A stretch of 64,000 nucleotides of DNA from an uncultured Candidatus Melainabacteria bacterium (GCA_947570135.1 CANOTP010000007.1:1-64000), one strand, 5' to 3'. Counted from the stretch's first letter, positions 1 through 8,880 are shown. The notes: a model not told the origin generated them from the sequence alone. A program made the numbers and translations.

Positions 1-107
1 AAATAATAAAATTTACAAAAAAATTGTAAAAATTTTGCTTAACAAATACTGTGTTTAATTGATAACTTTATACTGAAACGACTTGATATTATTGAAATCT
101 AGAGCAA
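1..107. repeat. Direct repeat, copy A (107 bp)
   Basis: Matches 1968-2074 with one mismatch (T at 55, C in the other copy). The repeat may extend left of the window. It holds a hairpin (TTTACAA 12-18, TTGTAAA 24-30) with a T-rich tract on the minus strand, and it matches the last 17 or so codons plus stop of the recombinase-fusion ORF that ends at 2022. So it looks like a duplicated gene 3' end with its terminator, the usual footprint of an element that integrates at a gene end. The attachment-site reading is inference. Confidence 0.85.
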
Positions 108-188
108 TACTATAAATAGGATAAAATACATAATGGGGAAATCTTGGACATTGTTTTGCTTCTAACTATCTCCACCAATAACAAGTAT

Positions 189-212
189 AGAGCGCAATAG
201 CGCTCTTTTTTA
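189..212 (+). terminator. Rho-independent terminator
   Basis: A 7-bp perfect stem (AGAGCGC 189-195, GCGCTCT 200-206) with an AATA loop is followed by a run of T. No gene ending just upstream is visible within the window. The rest of 1-427 holds only the repeat copy A and AT-rich sequence without a supportable gene. Confidence 0.7.
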
Positions 213-427
213 ATACCAATTTCCCTGCACAGTGCGGGCTTTAGCCAATTAAAGAGAATTTGCTCGAGTTGATTTTTGGAGAATTTAACCCCACTTGCAC
301 CCAAATTCTCTTGCGGTAAATAAAAAGAGTCCTTTTTGGAATATAATTTTAATATAGATTATTTTGAAAAATCTAAAGATGGAAATATTATTAAGAAATT
401 ATATTAGTTATATTTTATAATTTAGAT

Positions 428-676
428 ATGAACATAATTTATAAAATAATAAACATAATATTTGCAATATTTTTTACAATGATTATTGTTTCAATATTAT
501 CTGATACAGAGTATTTTAGGATTAATGGTACTGTATTTTTTAGATTTTTATCAATAATAACTTTAATAAGTCTGTGGCTGCCGTTTTTTATAAGAAAAAA
601 TATTTTTATAATATCAATTTGCATTTTAATATTTATTATCTATTTTGTTCTTTATATTTCCCATCCATTATTATAA
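428..676 (+). CDS. Small hydrophobic membrane protein, unknown
   Basis: 82 residues, almost entirely hydrophobic, with about three membrane-spanning stretches (residues 5-25, 38-55 and 60-80) and few charges. I do not recognise a family. There is no clear ribosome-binding site before the ATG. The stop lies 4 bp from the stop of the convergent MuF-motif gene at 680-1819, and both sit between the two 107-bp direct repeats, so they may have travelled together. A role as an immunity-type membrane protein for that neighbour is possible but unsupported, because immunity genes are normally co-directional. Confidence 0.45.
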   Translation: MNIIYKIINIIFAIFFTMIIVSILSDTEYFRINGTVFFRFLSIITLISLWLPFFIRKNIFIISICILIFIIYFVLYISHPLL

Positions 677-679
677 ATA

Positions 680-1819
680 TTATTCTTTTTTATAATCAGG
701 TAATAAATCATACATCAATATTGAACAATTACAATAAGGATACTTACGACCTCTTTCTCGTCCTAGTCTGTTTGCAACTTGATCTCTTTCCGAATCTGCA
801 ATTGCTTCTTCTATTGTGACTTTGTGAGATTTAGCATAAACATTATTCCATTGATCAAATTTTTCTTTTTGATCACTCAAAAAAATGGCAGATTTTTCAC
901 CAATAATACCCATTTCTTGTGTAGCCTCACAATTAGCTTTTGAATGATAGTACTTATCCATTTCAAATTCTCTTAAATGATACGCATGATACAAAAGTTC
1001 TACATAATTTGATATAAAAATTCTAAGTGTATTTAAAAATGCCCCAATAGGATTTAAGAGTCCTAAAACATCATGCAATAATGTTTGCCATTCAGCTTTT
1101 TTAGCATACATATATGCATAATCATTATCAACATTATTTTCACAATTTGGTAAGTGTTTTCCATATTCTTCACTTAAACTTTCCAGAGTATTATTTGCAT
1201 CTTGTATTAAATTCTGAACTCTTAATACATCATTTTCTAAATCTTGTACTTCTGTTTCAACTTCAGATAAAAGATTTTCAGTTTCTTTTATATTTATTTC
1301 AATTTCACTAATCATAGATTCTATTTCATTTATCGTGTCAAACTGTACCCCATCTCTGTTGGTTTCTTGAGAATAATTTTCGTCATTATTTTCTACAACT
1401 TCAACTGTACACTTGCAATTTGGGTGAGGTCGCTCCGGCACTTCGTCATAAAAATCAAAAACCTGTCCATCTAATTCTTTACATTTGTCACAAGTATGTT
1501 CGCTATTTTCAGAATGCCAAACATATTTGTCATAAGTTATTCCTGTTTTTAGAACTTTATCTTCAAGATCCTCTTTTTCTTCTTGTGCATCATTTATATA
1601 ATTATGTTCTTGCAAAGAGTTATATCTATATAAGGATTTACCAATATTTTGTAAATCTGTATACCCACTTAAAATTTTATTTTTATCTTTATTACTGAAT
1701 ACTGGGTTTGAATGATTTCTGAGCAGATTTTCTTGCGATTGTGATACTTTATCAAATGTTAATTCTAATTGCTCGTTATTTCGGAGTGCTTGTAAAATTT
1801 TTTCTTTTAATTTTGCCAT
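680..1819 (-). CDS. MuF/SPP1 gp7-motif protein with effector-like C-terminus
   Basis: 379 residues, preceded by a good AGGAG site. Residues about 95-140 read YVWHSENSEHTCDKCKELDG, then an HPNCKC motif, which resembles the C-terminal motif of phage head-morphogenesis (MuF/SPP1 gp7) proteins with cysteines that could bind metal. Residues about 170-230 form a coiled coil. The last 90 residues contain DKYYHSKANCEATQ, then GEKSAIFLSDQKEKFDQ, then DSERDQVANRLGRE and a closing CNC. I have seen this kind of pattern at the C-termini of polymorphic-toxin/Rhs-type proteins. No other phage structural gene is nearby. Best read as a standalone MuF-type effector or cargo protein; the activity is unknown. 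Confidence 0.6.
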   Translation of the reverse strand: MAKLKEKILQALRNNEQLELTFDKVSQSQENLLRNHSNPVFSNKDKNKILSGYTDLQNIGKSLYRYNSLQEHNYINDAQEEKEDLEDKVLKTGITYDKYVWHSENSEHTCDKCKELDGQVFDFYDEVPERPHPNCKCTVEVVENNDENYSQETNRDGVQFDTINEIESMISEIEINIKETENLLSEVETEVQDLENDVLRVQNLIQDANNTLESLSEEYGKHLPNCENNVDNDYAYMYAKKAEWQTLLHDVLGLLNPIGAFLNTLRIFISNYVELLYHAYHLREFEMDKYYHSKANCEATQEMGIIGEKSAIFLSDQKEKFDQWNNVYAKSHKVTIEEAIADSERDQVANRLGRERGRKYPYCNCSILMYDLLPDYKKE

Positions 1820-1967
1820 TTATATTTCTCCTGTAATGTAAATTTTTAAACATTCACATTATAAAAATTCTTACAATAGCCTACAAGTCAGTATTTTTAC
1901 GTAACCCAAAAGGGTAATTGACATGGAAAGTCAAGGTATATCATGGTTAACCTAATCAAATTAACAA

Positions 1968-2074
1968 AAATAATAAAATTTACAAAAAAATTGTAAAAAT
2001 TTTGCTTAACAAATACTGTGTTCAATTGATAACTTTATACTGAAACGACTTGATATTATTGAAATCTAGAGCAA
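1968..2074. repeat. Direct repeat, copy B (107 bp)
   Basis: Second copy of 1-107, offset by 1967 bp. It covers the 3' end, stop codon and terminator hairpin (1979-1997, T-rich side on the minus strand) of the ORF ending at 2022. Identity stops abruptly at 2074, inside that ORF. The two copies bracket the cassette with the MuF-motif gene. Confidence 0.85.
1971..1997 (-). terminator. Terminator after the recombinase-fusion ORF
   Basis: On the minus strand a TTTACAA/TTGTAAA stem with a 5-nt loop is followed by TTTTATTATTT. It lies 25 bp beyond the stop at 2022. The same hairpin is present in repeat copy A at 12-30. Confidence 0.55.
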
Positions 2075-3545
2075 ATGTTTCATCACTAAGTGTTGCGGCT
2101 AGAGCTTCATTAAGTTTCACATCTTGTTCCTCACCTGATAAACCTTTAATTTCCGTAATTTGTTCAGATGTTAAAATAACATTAGCCAATTCTAGTCTTG
2201 CTGCCTTATCATAAGATTTTACAGCTTCTAATTTTTTTGATTGTTCTGCTAATTTAGCTTGATATTCTTTTTGATATTTTTCATTAGTAGCAGATTTTGC
2301 AGATGAATTTGATGTTGCTGTAGGTACAACTTTTAATCCTGCAACCCCCGGAGCCTTAAGCATCGTATTACCTTTTTGTGAACACTGGGTTATTTTTATA
2401 TTAAATTTAAGGCTTATATTTTCATCTTTCGAAAAGCTAGTTTCTGATGTGATTAATTCGTAAAGTTTATTTTTTGATAGTAAAAGTTCCGTACAATTAT
2501 TATCAATAATTACTTTTGAGAGAACATTTCGCATAGAATCTCTATTGAATTCAAAATTTTGCAGGTTTGTTAAAAGTTTTGCTTGTAAGTTTAAAGGTTT
2601 GTTTGCAATAATTTTTTGCATAGATTTTGTATTATGGATAAAGGTATTTAATTCGTTGAAAACAAAATCTTCAATTTGTTTTGCGGGAATTCTTGTAAGG
2701 CATTGAGTTTTGTCATATTTTCCTTGTTTAATTCCTTGATTAATATAATAGTTGTAAATTTTGCCACCTCGTCCTGTACTTCTTGAGGGACTGAAGCAGT
2801 TACCTTTATCATCAAATATTTTTCCCTGCAACAAGGCATTTGACGATTTACGTTTTGTTGTAGGAGTGCATATACTATTAGCTTGTAAAAGTTTTTGTAC
2901 TTGCTCAAAGATTTCTGTTGATATTATAGCATCATGTTTACCTTCGTAAATGTTATTATCTTTGGTGATTTTTCCGATGTAAACCTTATTTGAAAGCAGG
3001 TGGTACAAATTTCCTTTTGAAAATTTTTTGTCAGATCTTGTATGAACTTCGTTTTCATCAAGGTAGAATTTTAATTTTGCAACAGATTTAAGTTCTAAAT
3101 ATTTTCCAAAAATTGTTTGGATTTTCCACGATTGTTCTGTATCTTCGACTAAAGCCCCATTATCTTTTTTATATCCTAAAGGAGTAGCTCCTGTTATCCA
3201 CAATCCTTTTTTAGCAGAAGCTGCAAACTTATCCCGAATTCTTTCACCTGTGACTTCTCGTTCAAACTGAGCAAAAGAAAGTAAAATATTCAATGTTAAT
3301 CGTCCCATTGAGGTTGTAGTGTTGAAATGTTGAGTTATTGAAACAAAGGATGTAGAATGGTTGTCAAAGACTTCAACAATTTTTGAAAAATCCATTAGAC
3401 TTCGTGTTAGCCTGTCAACTTTATAAACTACGACGATATCAACTTTATCTTGTTTAATGTCCTGTAAAAGTTGTTGAAATGCCGGTCTATTTAATGTTCC
3501 ACCGGAAAAACCACCATCATCATAATGTTTTGGAATTATTTCCCA
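2022..3545 (-). pseudogene. Serine recombinase, N-terminally truncated, with foreign C-terminal tail
   Basis: The reading frame is open from 3545; an ATG at 3395 is an internal Met. Residues after 3545 read WEIIPKHYDDGGFSGGTLNR, then VYKVDRLTRS, TQHFNTTTSMGRLTLN and QFEREVTGERI, the classic large serine recombinase (resolvase) catalytic-domain motifs. A Recombinase domain (GLWITGATPLGY) and a zinc-ribbon/coiled-coil region follow. About 60-75 N-terminal residues with the catalytic serine are missing, so it should be inactive. The frame joins a metallophosphoesterase gene at 3538-3545. The last 110 or so residues (from KAPGVAGLKVV, about 2360) are Ala/Lys/Glu-rich and unlike recombinases, suggesting in-frame fusion to another gene's 3' part. 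Confidence 0.85.
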
Positions 3546-3801
3546 ATGTCATAACCATTTCAATATCAGGTTTAGCTTCTTTCATTTTTATGTAGCTGTC
3601 CCTTTCAAGCTCATTTGGGTATATACCTTTAAAAATATCTCCGCAATTGAGTAATAATACGTTATCATCTTGAGGACTGTCTTGTAAAATTTTTGATAAA
3701 AACGCTCTTGTTTTTCGGGTCTTCTGATGTGAATCAGATATAGCATATATTTGAGTTGTTCCGTTGAAATTTGGATTATAGTTATTTGATGTTATTTTCA
3801 T
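3520..3801 (-). pseudogene. Metallophosphoesterase, N-terminal fragment
   Basis: 93 residues containing the first two metal-site motifs of calcineurin-like phosphoesterases: ISDSHQ (residues 21-26, D-x-H type) and NCGDIF (about 53-58). The third motif (GN-H-E/D) starts as TLGN and is then replaced by out-of-frame recombinase sequence, ending at a TGA. The break falls at 3538-3545, where ATTTCCCA suits both genes, suggesting microhomology-mediated joining. The remaining catalytic half is absent from the window, so the product cannot be a complete enzyme. Confidence 0.75.
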
Positions 3802-3888
3802 ATTTTAAATAATGTAGGTGAAGATTTTTTTTGCTATCGGTTTTGAATTGTTGCAATAAGAATTAGTTTTTGAATTGGAATTAAGAAA

Positions 3889-4341
3889 ATGTTAGGTAAC
3901 GAGTCTTTTGGTATTAAAACGATTTTGGTTCATGTTCATCTGTATTATTATGAACAGCTTGATTATTTTATTGAAAAATTAAAAAATATATCTCATTGTA
4001 AAAACAGTAATTATAATTATTTTCTTGCCGGAACAATGTTTCTTATGCGTGCAAATATTTTAGAAAAACTTGCAGGTTCGGACTTAAATGAAAGGGATTT
4101 TGATTTGGCTTCGGCAACAGGTTCTATTGGTACTTGTGCTCATGCTATAGAGAGAATTTTTTCTATATTAACCGATGATTGTGGGTATAAAGTCTATGGA
4201 ATAGAAGATAAATCTTTGAAAAAATATACCAATCCTGAGGGGATGAGCTTTTGGGAAAGAATTTTTTCCATAAGAAAATCTTCGGATAAAAGACATAAGA
4301 TAATTACAATTTTAGGGTTAAAAATTAAAATTAGACGATAA
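3889..4341 (+). pseudogene. Rhamnan synthesis F-like fragment with internal deletion
   Basis: 150 residues. The start (VHVHLYYYEQLDYFIEKLKNI) resembles the beginning of RgpF-type rhamnan synthesis domains. It passes directly into FLAGTMFLMRANILEKL and CAHAIERIFSIL, which belong to the far C-terminal part of that domain. The tail (IITILGLKIKIRR) is a common ending of cell-surface glycosyltransferases. The middle of the domain is missing without a frameshift, so this is probably a decayed glycan-assembly gene. No glycan cluster surrounds it. Confidence 0.6.
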
Positions 4342-4344
4342 ATT

Positions 4345-4659
4345 TTATTTATTACCCAGTACATGGATATGAAGGTGAAAGACTTCCTGACCTGCTTCTT
4401 TTCCTGTGTTAATTTGTGTTTTGTAGGCTTTTAGTCCGATTTTTTTTGTAACATCTTTTACGGTTTGTAAAAGTTCTGACATAAGATTTCTATCTTCAAG
4501 TTCGTTTAGTGATTCAATGTGTTTTTTAGGACATACAAGCATGTGAATAGGGGCTTTGGGGTTAATATCCTTAAATACGACGGTGTTTTCGGTTTCGTAA
4601 ATAAATTCTGTTCCGAAATCGCCTCTTATAATCTTACAAAAAATACAATCTTCGCTCAT
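4345..4659 (-). CDS. HIT-family nucleotide-binding hydrolase (HinT type)
   Basis: 104 residues from the ATG at 4659, chosen because AAAGGAG stands just before it and MSEDCIFCKI is the typical N-terminus; an in-frame ATG 13 codons upstream has no such site. The histidine triad appears as HLHIHVLGNK at the C-terminus. HinT proteins hydrolyse phosphoramidate bonds of adenosine nucleotides. It is the last gene of a minus-strand run from grpE. Confidence 0.92.
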   Translation of the reverse strand: MSEDCIFCKIIRGDFGTEFIYETENTVVFKDINPKAPIHMLVCPKKHIESLNELEDRNLMSELLQTVKDVTKKIGLKAYKTQINTGKEAGQEVFHLHIHVLGNK

Positions 4660-4709
4660 TTTTACTCCTTTCAAATTCCGGGATGTGGACTTTTTCACCC
4701 ATTTACCCC

Positions 4710-5282
4710 TTATCCCCTTAGTTTCTTTGCTAACGATAATCCTGCAGGAAGCGGTAGTACAACGTTTTCGTAATCAGGATTAGCATTAATATCATCAATA
4801 AAAGTTTGAACTTTCGCTGCATGTGATAAAACGTTGTCGCAAGCTATATATCCGCCGACTTTTAAGTGCGGTGCAATAAGGTGGAAAAAGTCTATATACT
4901 GTCTTTTGTTTGCGTCAATAAATGCAAAATCCACTTCAAAATCATCGGGCAGGTATTCTAAAATCGTTGCAGCATCACCTTTTTTCGTATCAATAATATC
5001 AGCTACTCCGCATTTTTTAAAGTTTTCTTTCGCGATATCAAGACGTTTGTCGTAAAATTCGATAGTTGTAAGCTTGCCGCCTGTTTTTTTGAGTGCTTTG
5101 CCAAGCCAAATTCCAGAGTATCCGTTAGATGTGCCTACTTCGATTACACTTTTGGATTTTGAATCAACAACCAGGTTATATAAAAACTCGGCGGTTGTTC
5201 TGGAGATATTCCAAAATTCTTTTTGTGTTTTTTCAAGTTCTTTCAAGATTTCTTGTGTAGTATTATCAAAATTTTCAATCAT
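4710..5282 (-). CDS. SAM-dependent O-methyltransferase (caffeoyl-CoA/catechol type)
   Basis: 190 residues. The SAM-binding motif is VIEVGTSNGYSGIWL (about residues 39-53), followed by the acidic-strand motif TTIEFYDKR. FAFIDANKRQYIDFF is the usual metal/catalytic aspartate region and CDNVLSHAA follows. This family methylates catechol-like hydroxyls with a divalent metal. The start overlaps the stop of the upstream beta-propeller gene, so the two are probably translationally coupled. The substrate is unknown. Confidence 0.9.
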   Translation of the reverse strand: MIENFDNTTQEILKELEKTQKEFWNISRTTAEFLYNLVVDSKSKSVIEVGTSNGYSGIWLGKALKKTGGKLTTIEFYDKRLDIAKENFKKCGVADIIDTKKGDAATILEYLPDDFEVDFAFIDANKRQYIDFFHLIAPHLKVGGYIACDNVLSHAAKVQTFIDDINANPDYENVVLPLPAGLSLAKKLRG

Positions 5283-6700
5283 TATTTTATTGTTTTCACC
5301 TTATCTGTTATAACTATTGCTCTTACGGGAACATCAAGCGGGCTTGTTTTTATGACTTCTTTTAATTCTGTATTAATAACAGAATAAAGCCCTGAACGCG
5401 CATTTGTAACCATTATCAATTCGCTGTTTTCAATCGGTGTCAGTTGGGTTGCAAATGCGTTTGTGTTTAAGAACAATTTATCAGTAATCACGTCTTCTTC
5501 GGTATTTAGGACTTCTACGATATTATCCTGAGCGCCAAGAATGAATAATTCTTTATCGTGAGCGTATAAATCAACGGGTTTCTCGCATACTTCAAGTTCT
5601 GTGATAAATTCGTTTGTTTCGTAATCTACTATTGCAAGTCTGTTTTTTGTACGGCTTATCACATAGATTTTACCGTTTACGTATGCAATTTTAGAAACAT
5701 TCGGGAAGCTTCCGATATTTTTCAGTAAGTAATTGTTATCAAGCTCGATTGCCCAAATATCGTTTTTGTTGCGGTCTACGTAGAAAAGTTTTGTTCCGTC
5801 TTCAGAGAGGGTGAATTTTTCACATAGTCCGTTAATTTTTAGTTGTCTTTTTAGTGTCATTGTTTCAAGGCTGAATACGTAAACACTTGAATCTGAGCCT
5901 GATGTAATATAAGCAAGTTTTTTATCGTTATCAATAATGATTTGCTCAGGGCAGATTTCAAAATTAACTTCTTTAATTACTTTTTCATCCATAAGTGAAA
6001 TTATATTCATAACTTTTGAATCAAAATAAGTTACCAGAAGAAACTGATTGTTGTAGGCTTTCAGGTCATTTATGACGTGTTTTTGTTCAAGCGCGTATTG
6101 AGCGTTTTTTGAATCCGTGTGGATTACCTGAATATTTTTATTTGTTCCGCTTGAGATGTAGAATGTTTTGTTATTAAGCGGCTCAACAGGAGTTGTTTCG
6201 GATTTTTTACCTTTGTTTCTTGAGTTGTTTATTCTCAAACCTGTTTCTTGAGTAACACCGACATCAATGTTTCCGATAATCCCTTTTAAAGATTCAGGAA
6301 TAACTAAACCCTTCGGGAGCAAAATATCTTGCGGTAAAAGTCCATTTTGAAGCTCTTCGGGAACGGAAGTCATATTGATAACCGTTTTTTTACCGTTTGT
6401 GTTGATAACTTTTAACAGCGCATAATTGTTATCTAAGATAATCATATCGGGTTTTTGCTTCATTGTTGTATTAACAGGATATGATGATTTAATGTTCAGG
6501 TCTTCATTTTCTTGAGTTTTTGCAGGAAAAACAGGCAGATACATTGTGTTATCAGGCAGGATTATCGCGCCGTCAAATCTGAAATTTGTCCCCGGGAAAT
6601 CCTTGTTGACAAAATCCTGAACGGATTGCGGAACTTGTTCTGCCAAGACTTGAGTACTTGTCATTAGAACCAAACATAATGCTGTTAATAATTTGCGCAT
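5282..6700 (-). CDS. Exported YncE-like beta-propeller protein
   Basis: 472 residues with a signal peptide (MRKLLTALCLVLMTSTQVLA, cleavage after residue 20), so it is periplasmic or surface-exposed. From about residue 180 the protein consists of repeated four-strand blades (KLAYITSGSDSSVYVFSLET, KIYVISRTKNRLAIVDYETN and similar), as in YncE/NHL-type seven-bladed propellers. The first 170 residues do not match a family I know. A GGGAG site precedes the start. It ends 1 bp over the methyltransferase start and begins just after dnaJ. Function unknown; propellers of this sort usually bind proteins or ligands. Confidence 0.75.
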   Translation of the reverse strand: MRKLLTALCLVLMTSTQVLAEQVPQSVQDFVNKDFPGTNFRFDGAIILPDNTMYLPVFPAKTQENEDLNIKSSYPVNTTMKQKPDMIILDNNYALLKVINTNGKKTVINMTSVPEELQNGLLPQDILLPKGLVIPESLKGIIGNIDVGVTQETGLRINNSRNKGKKSETTPVEPLNNKTFYISSGTNKNIQVIHTDSKNAQYALEQKHVINDLKAYNNQFLLVTYFDSKVMNIISLMDEKVIKEVNFEICPEQIIIDNDKKLAYITSGSDSSVYVFSLETMTLKRQLKINGLCEKFTLSEDGTKLFYVDRNKNDIWAIELDNNYLLKNIGSFPNVSKIAYVNGKIYVISRTKNRLAIVDYETNEFITELEVCEKPVDLYAHDKELFILGAQDNIVEVLNTEEDVITDKLFLNTNAFATQLTPIENSELIMVTNARSGLYSVINTELKEVIKTSPLDVPVRAIVITDKVKTIK

Positions 6701-6701
6701 A

Positions 6702-7826
6702 TTATTTAAAAACTCCCTTAACCTTTGACATAATTGATTTTTGAGGTTTTTTGCCTCCGTTTATTTCGTATAATCTTGTATAAAGATTTTTTTCTTCTTC
6801 GCTTAATTTTGTAGGTATTTTAATCTTAACAATAACGATGTGGTCACCTCTTTGAGAAGGTTTAGTTATAATAGGAATACCCGCACCTTTAATTTTTACG
6901 ATATTTTCGTGCTGGATTCCTGACGGGATTTGAACTTCTTTATCACCGTCAAGTGTTTTTATGGTAACAACGTCGCCTAAAACCGCCTGAGCAGGAGAGA
7001 TTTCGCATTCGGTGAATACATTAATACCGTCACGTTTAAAGTAATTTGATTGTTCTAAATGGATTACGACAAATAAATCCCCGTTTGGTCCGCCGTTAAT
7101 TCCGCAATCGCCTTCTCCAGATACTCTGATTTTTGACATATTATCAACGCCGGCAGGAATTTTTATCTCAATTTTTCTTTCTTTGTTAACTAAACCTTGT
7201 CCTTGGCAGGTTTTGCAAGGTTTTTCGATAATTTGACCTGTACCGTGGCAGTGCGGGCAAGAAGTTATTTGTGCGAAGTTGCCTAAAGGTGTTCTTGTAA
7301 CTGTTTTTACCTGACCTGAGCCGCCGCATTGAGGACAAGTTTTCTTGCCTGTACCTTTTTCGGCGCCTGTACCGTGGCAGTCTGAGCAGACTTCAAGGTG
7401 GTCAAATTTTATTTCTTTGTTGATACCAAATGCGGCATCTTCAAATCTTAATTTTATATCATATCTTAAATCATCACCGCGTTGAGGAGCGTTAGGATCA
7501 GGTCTTCCGCCAAATCCGAACCCGCCGAAACCTCCGAAAAAGCTTTCGAAAATATCGTTAAGGTCTCCAAAACCGCCTGCAAACGGTCCATTTGTGTCAA
7601 ATCCTGCGTTTTTCAGTCCGTCTTCGCCGTACTGGTCGTAAGTTGCACGTTTGTTTTCATCTGACAATGTTTCGTAAGCTTTGCCCAGTTCCTTGAATTT
7701 TTCCTCAGCATCAGGGGCTTTATTAACATCAGGGTGTAATTCTCTGGCTTTCTTACGGAAAGCTGATTTTATTTCATCTTTGGAAGCATCTTTTGATACT
7801 CCTAATATTTCATAATAGTCTGCCAT
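6702..7826 (-). CDS. dnaJ: Chaperone protein DnaJ
   Basis: 374 residues, the usual full length. There is a J domain (residues 1-70) with the HPD motif in [10 protein letters not shown], then a Gly/Phe-rich linker (75-110). Four CxxCxGxG zinc motifs follow ([32 protein letters not shown]; about 145-210), then the two-domain substrate-binding C-terminal region. DnaJ delivers unfolded clients to DnaK and stimulates its ATPase. It lies downstream of grpE with a palindromic repeat between them; dnaK is not in the window. Start supported by an AGAGGAT site. Confidence 0.98.
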   Translation of the reverse strand: MADYYEILGVSKDASKDEIKSAFRKKARELHPDVNKAPDAEEKFKELGKAYETLSDENKRATYDQYGEDGLKNAGFDTNGPFAGGFGDLNDIFESFFGGFGGFGFGGRPDPNAPQRGDDLRYDIKLRFEDAAFGINKEIKFDHLEVCSDCHGTGAEKGTGKKTCPQCGGSGQVKTVTRTPLGNFAQITSCPHCHGTGQIIEKPCKTCQGQGLVNKERKIEIKIPAGVDNMSKIRVSGEGDCGINGGPNGDLFVVIHLEQSNYFKRDGINVFTECEISPAQAVLGDVVTIKTLDGDKEVQIPSGIQHENIVKIKGAGIPIITKPSQRGDHIVIVKIKIPTKLSEEEKNLYTRLYEINGGKKPQKSIMSKVKGVFK

Positions 7827-7862
7827 ATCCTCTTTTTAAATCTTCCTTTTCTTTTAATCTTT

Positions 7863-7941
7863 GTCATCCTGAACTTGATTCAGGATCTGTCAATGTCGGT
7901 TCTATTAGCATTGATAGACTCCGTATCAAGTACGGAGTGAC
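7863..7941. repeat. REPIN-like pair of inverted palindromes
   Basis: Two palindromic units face each other: one with core CTGAACTTGATTCAG (7863-7895) and one with ACTCCGTATCAAGTACGGAGT (7909-7941). The outer ends are GTCA and TGAC, and the inner flanks TCAATG and CATTGA are complementary, so the whole segment can fold as one long hairpin. Related units are at 30262, 42102 and 51594. It sits between grpE and dnaJ and could act on processing or termination of that transcript. Confidence 0.8.
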
Positions 7942-7943
7942 AT

Positions 7944-8501
7944 CTAGCCTGCTGAGGCGACATTTACAAGTGTCGGTCTTAGAACCTTGTCACCCAGTTT
8001 GTAACCCTTTTGAAGCTCAGCGATTACGGTATGCTCAGGGTGATCGCTTGTCGGGGTTTGCATTACAGCTTCGTGGAAGTTCGGGTCAAATTCTTCGCCG
8101 ATTGCTTTAATTTCTTCCAATCCCAGTTTTGCAAGTGTTTCACAAACCTGTCTGTGGACAAGTTCAAAACTTTCTTTAACTTTTACACAGTCTTCTACAT
8201 CTTTTAATGTTTTTTCGCCGCGTTCAAAGTTGTCAAGAACTTCTAACATACTTTTCAGTGCATTTTCCGTTCCGAATTTTATAAGATTTTCACGTTCTGC
8301 TTCCTGACGTTTTCTGTAGTTATCAAAATCAGCAGCAAGTCTGATGTATTGTTGATTCAGTTTATCGTATTCTTCCTGAAGTTTGTTGTCTTCTTTTTGT
8401 ACAGGAGTTTCTTCCTGAACTGCTTGTTCTTCAGTGTTTGTATTTTCTTCGTTTGTAACTATATCTTCGTTCTTAAACGGATTGGTGTTTTCGTTTGTCA
8501 T
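7944..8501 (-). CDS. grpE: Nucleotide exchange factor GrpE
   Basis: 185 residues. An acidic, low-complexity N-terminus (1-45) leads into a long coiled coil (about 40-85, containing RLAADFDNYRKRQEAE) and the beta-sheet head (GEEFDPNFHEAVMQ and GYKLGDKVLRPTLVNVA at the end), all hallmarks of GrpE. It releases ADP from DnaK. AAGGGAAA precedes the start. dnaJ follows on the same strand. Confidence 0.97.
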   Translation of the reverse strand: MTNENTNPFKNEDIVTNEENTNTEEQAVQEETPVQKEDNKLQEEYDKLNQQYIRLAADFDNYRKRQEAERENLIKFGTENALKSMLEVLDNFERGEKTLKDVEDCVKVKESFELVHRQVCETLAKLGLEEIKAIGEEFDPNFHEAVMQTPTSDHPEHTVIAELQKGYKLGDKVLRPTLVNVASAG

Positions 8502-8601
8502 AAATATTTCCCTTCACAACATAATATATACTTATATTATAAGCTATCAACAGGAATTAACAAGGGAAATTTATTATTTTTTAATAATTAGGGGTAAAGG
8601 T

Positions 8602-8880
8602 TTATTCATCCATAAACATGAAATCTTCGCCAAGTTCTTTTTCTAAGCGCAGTGCAAATTCTGAAAATTTCATCCCGCGTGCTTCTGCAATCTTCCAAAG
8701 CGTTGAAATTCTGGGGTCAGAATAGCCGTTTTCAATAATGCTTAGGGTACTTTTTGTTATTTCATATTCATTGGCAAGTTTTGACATAGAAATTTTGTTA
8801 GGATTTTGCAACCGAACTTGATTGACAACATTTCCTATAGCTTTTTTAAATATAGTTAATTTTTCTATGTTTGGTTGCAT
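8602..8880 (-). CDS. XRE-family helix-turn-helix regulator
   Basis: 92 residues. HTH at about 30-70: SMSKLANEYEITKSTLSIIE with the WKIAEARG helix after it. The ending (LEKELGEDFMFMDE) is shared in form with the regulators at 59595 and 59891, so the three are paralogs. There is no Shine-Dalgarno site; instead TATTAT lies exactly 6 nt before the ATG (8887-8892), suggesting a leaderless mRNA. A palindrome at 8913-8930 overlaps the likely -35 area and may be its operator. Confidence 0.85.
   Translation of the reverse strand: MQPNIEKLTIFKKAIGNVVNQVRLQNPNKISMSKLANEYEITKSTLSIIENGYSDPRISTLWKIAEARGMKFSEFALRLEKELGEDFMFMDE

Noticed and set aside
110-304. 64-codon minus-strand frame next to repeat copy A
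   Set aside because: It starts with TTG without a convincing ribosome-binding site and runs through the perfect terminator hairpin at 189-212; composition does not look coding.
1903-1950. Replication or transfer origin suggested by short inverted repeats (ACCCAAAAGGGT) beside the cassette
   Set aside because: The repeats are short and there is no Rep or relaxase gene; not enough to call an origin.
2648-2908. 86-codon frame inside the recombinase
   Set aside because: Alternate frame of a gene with clear recombinase motifs.
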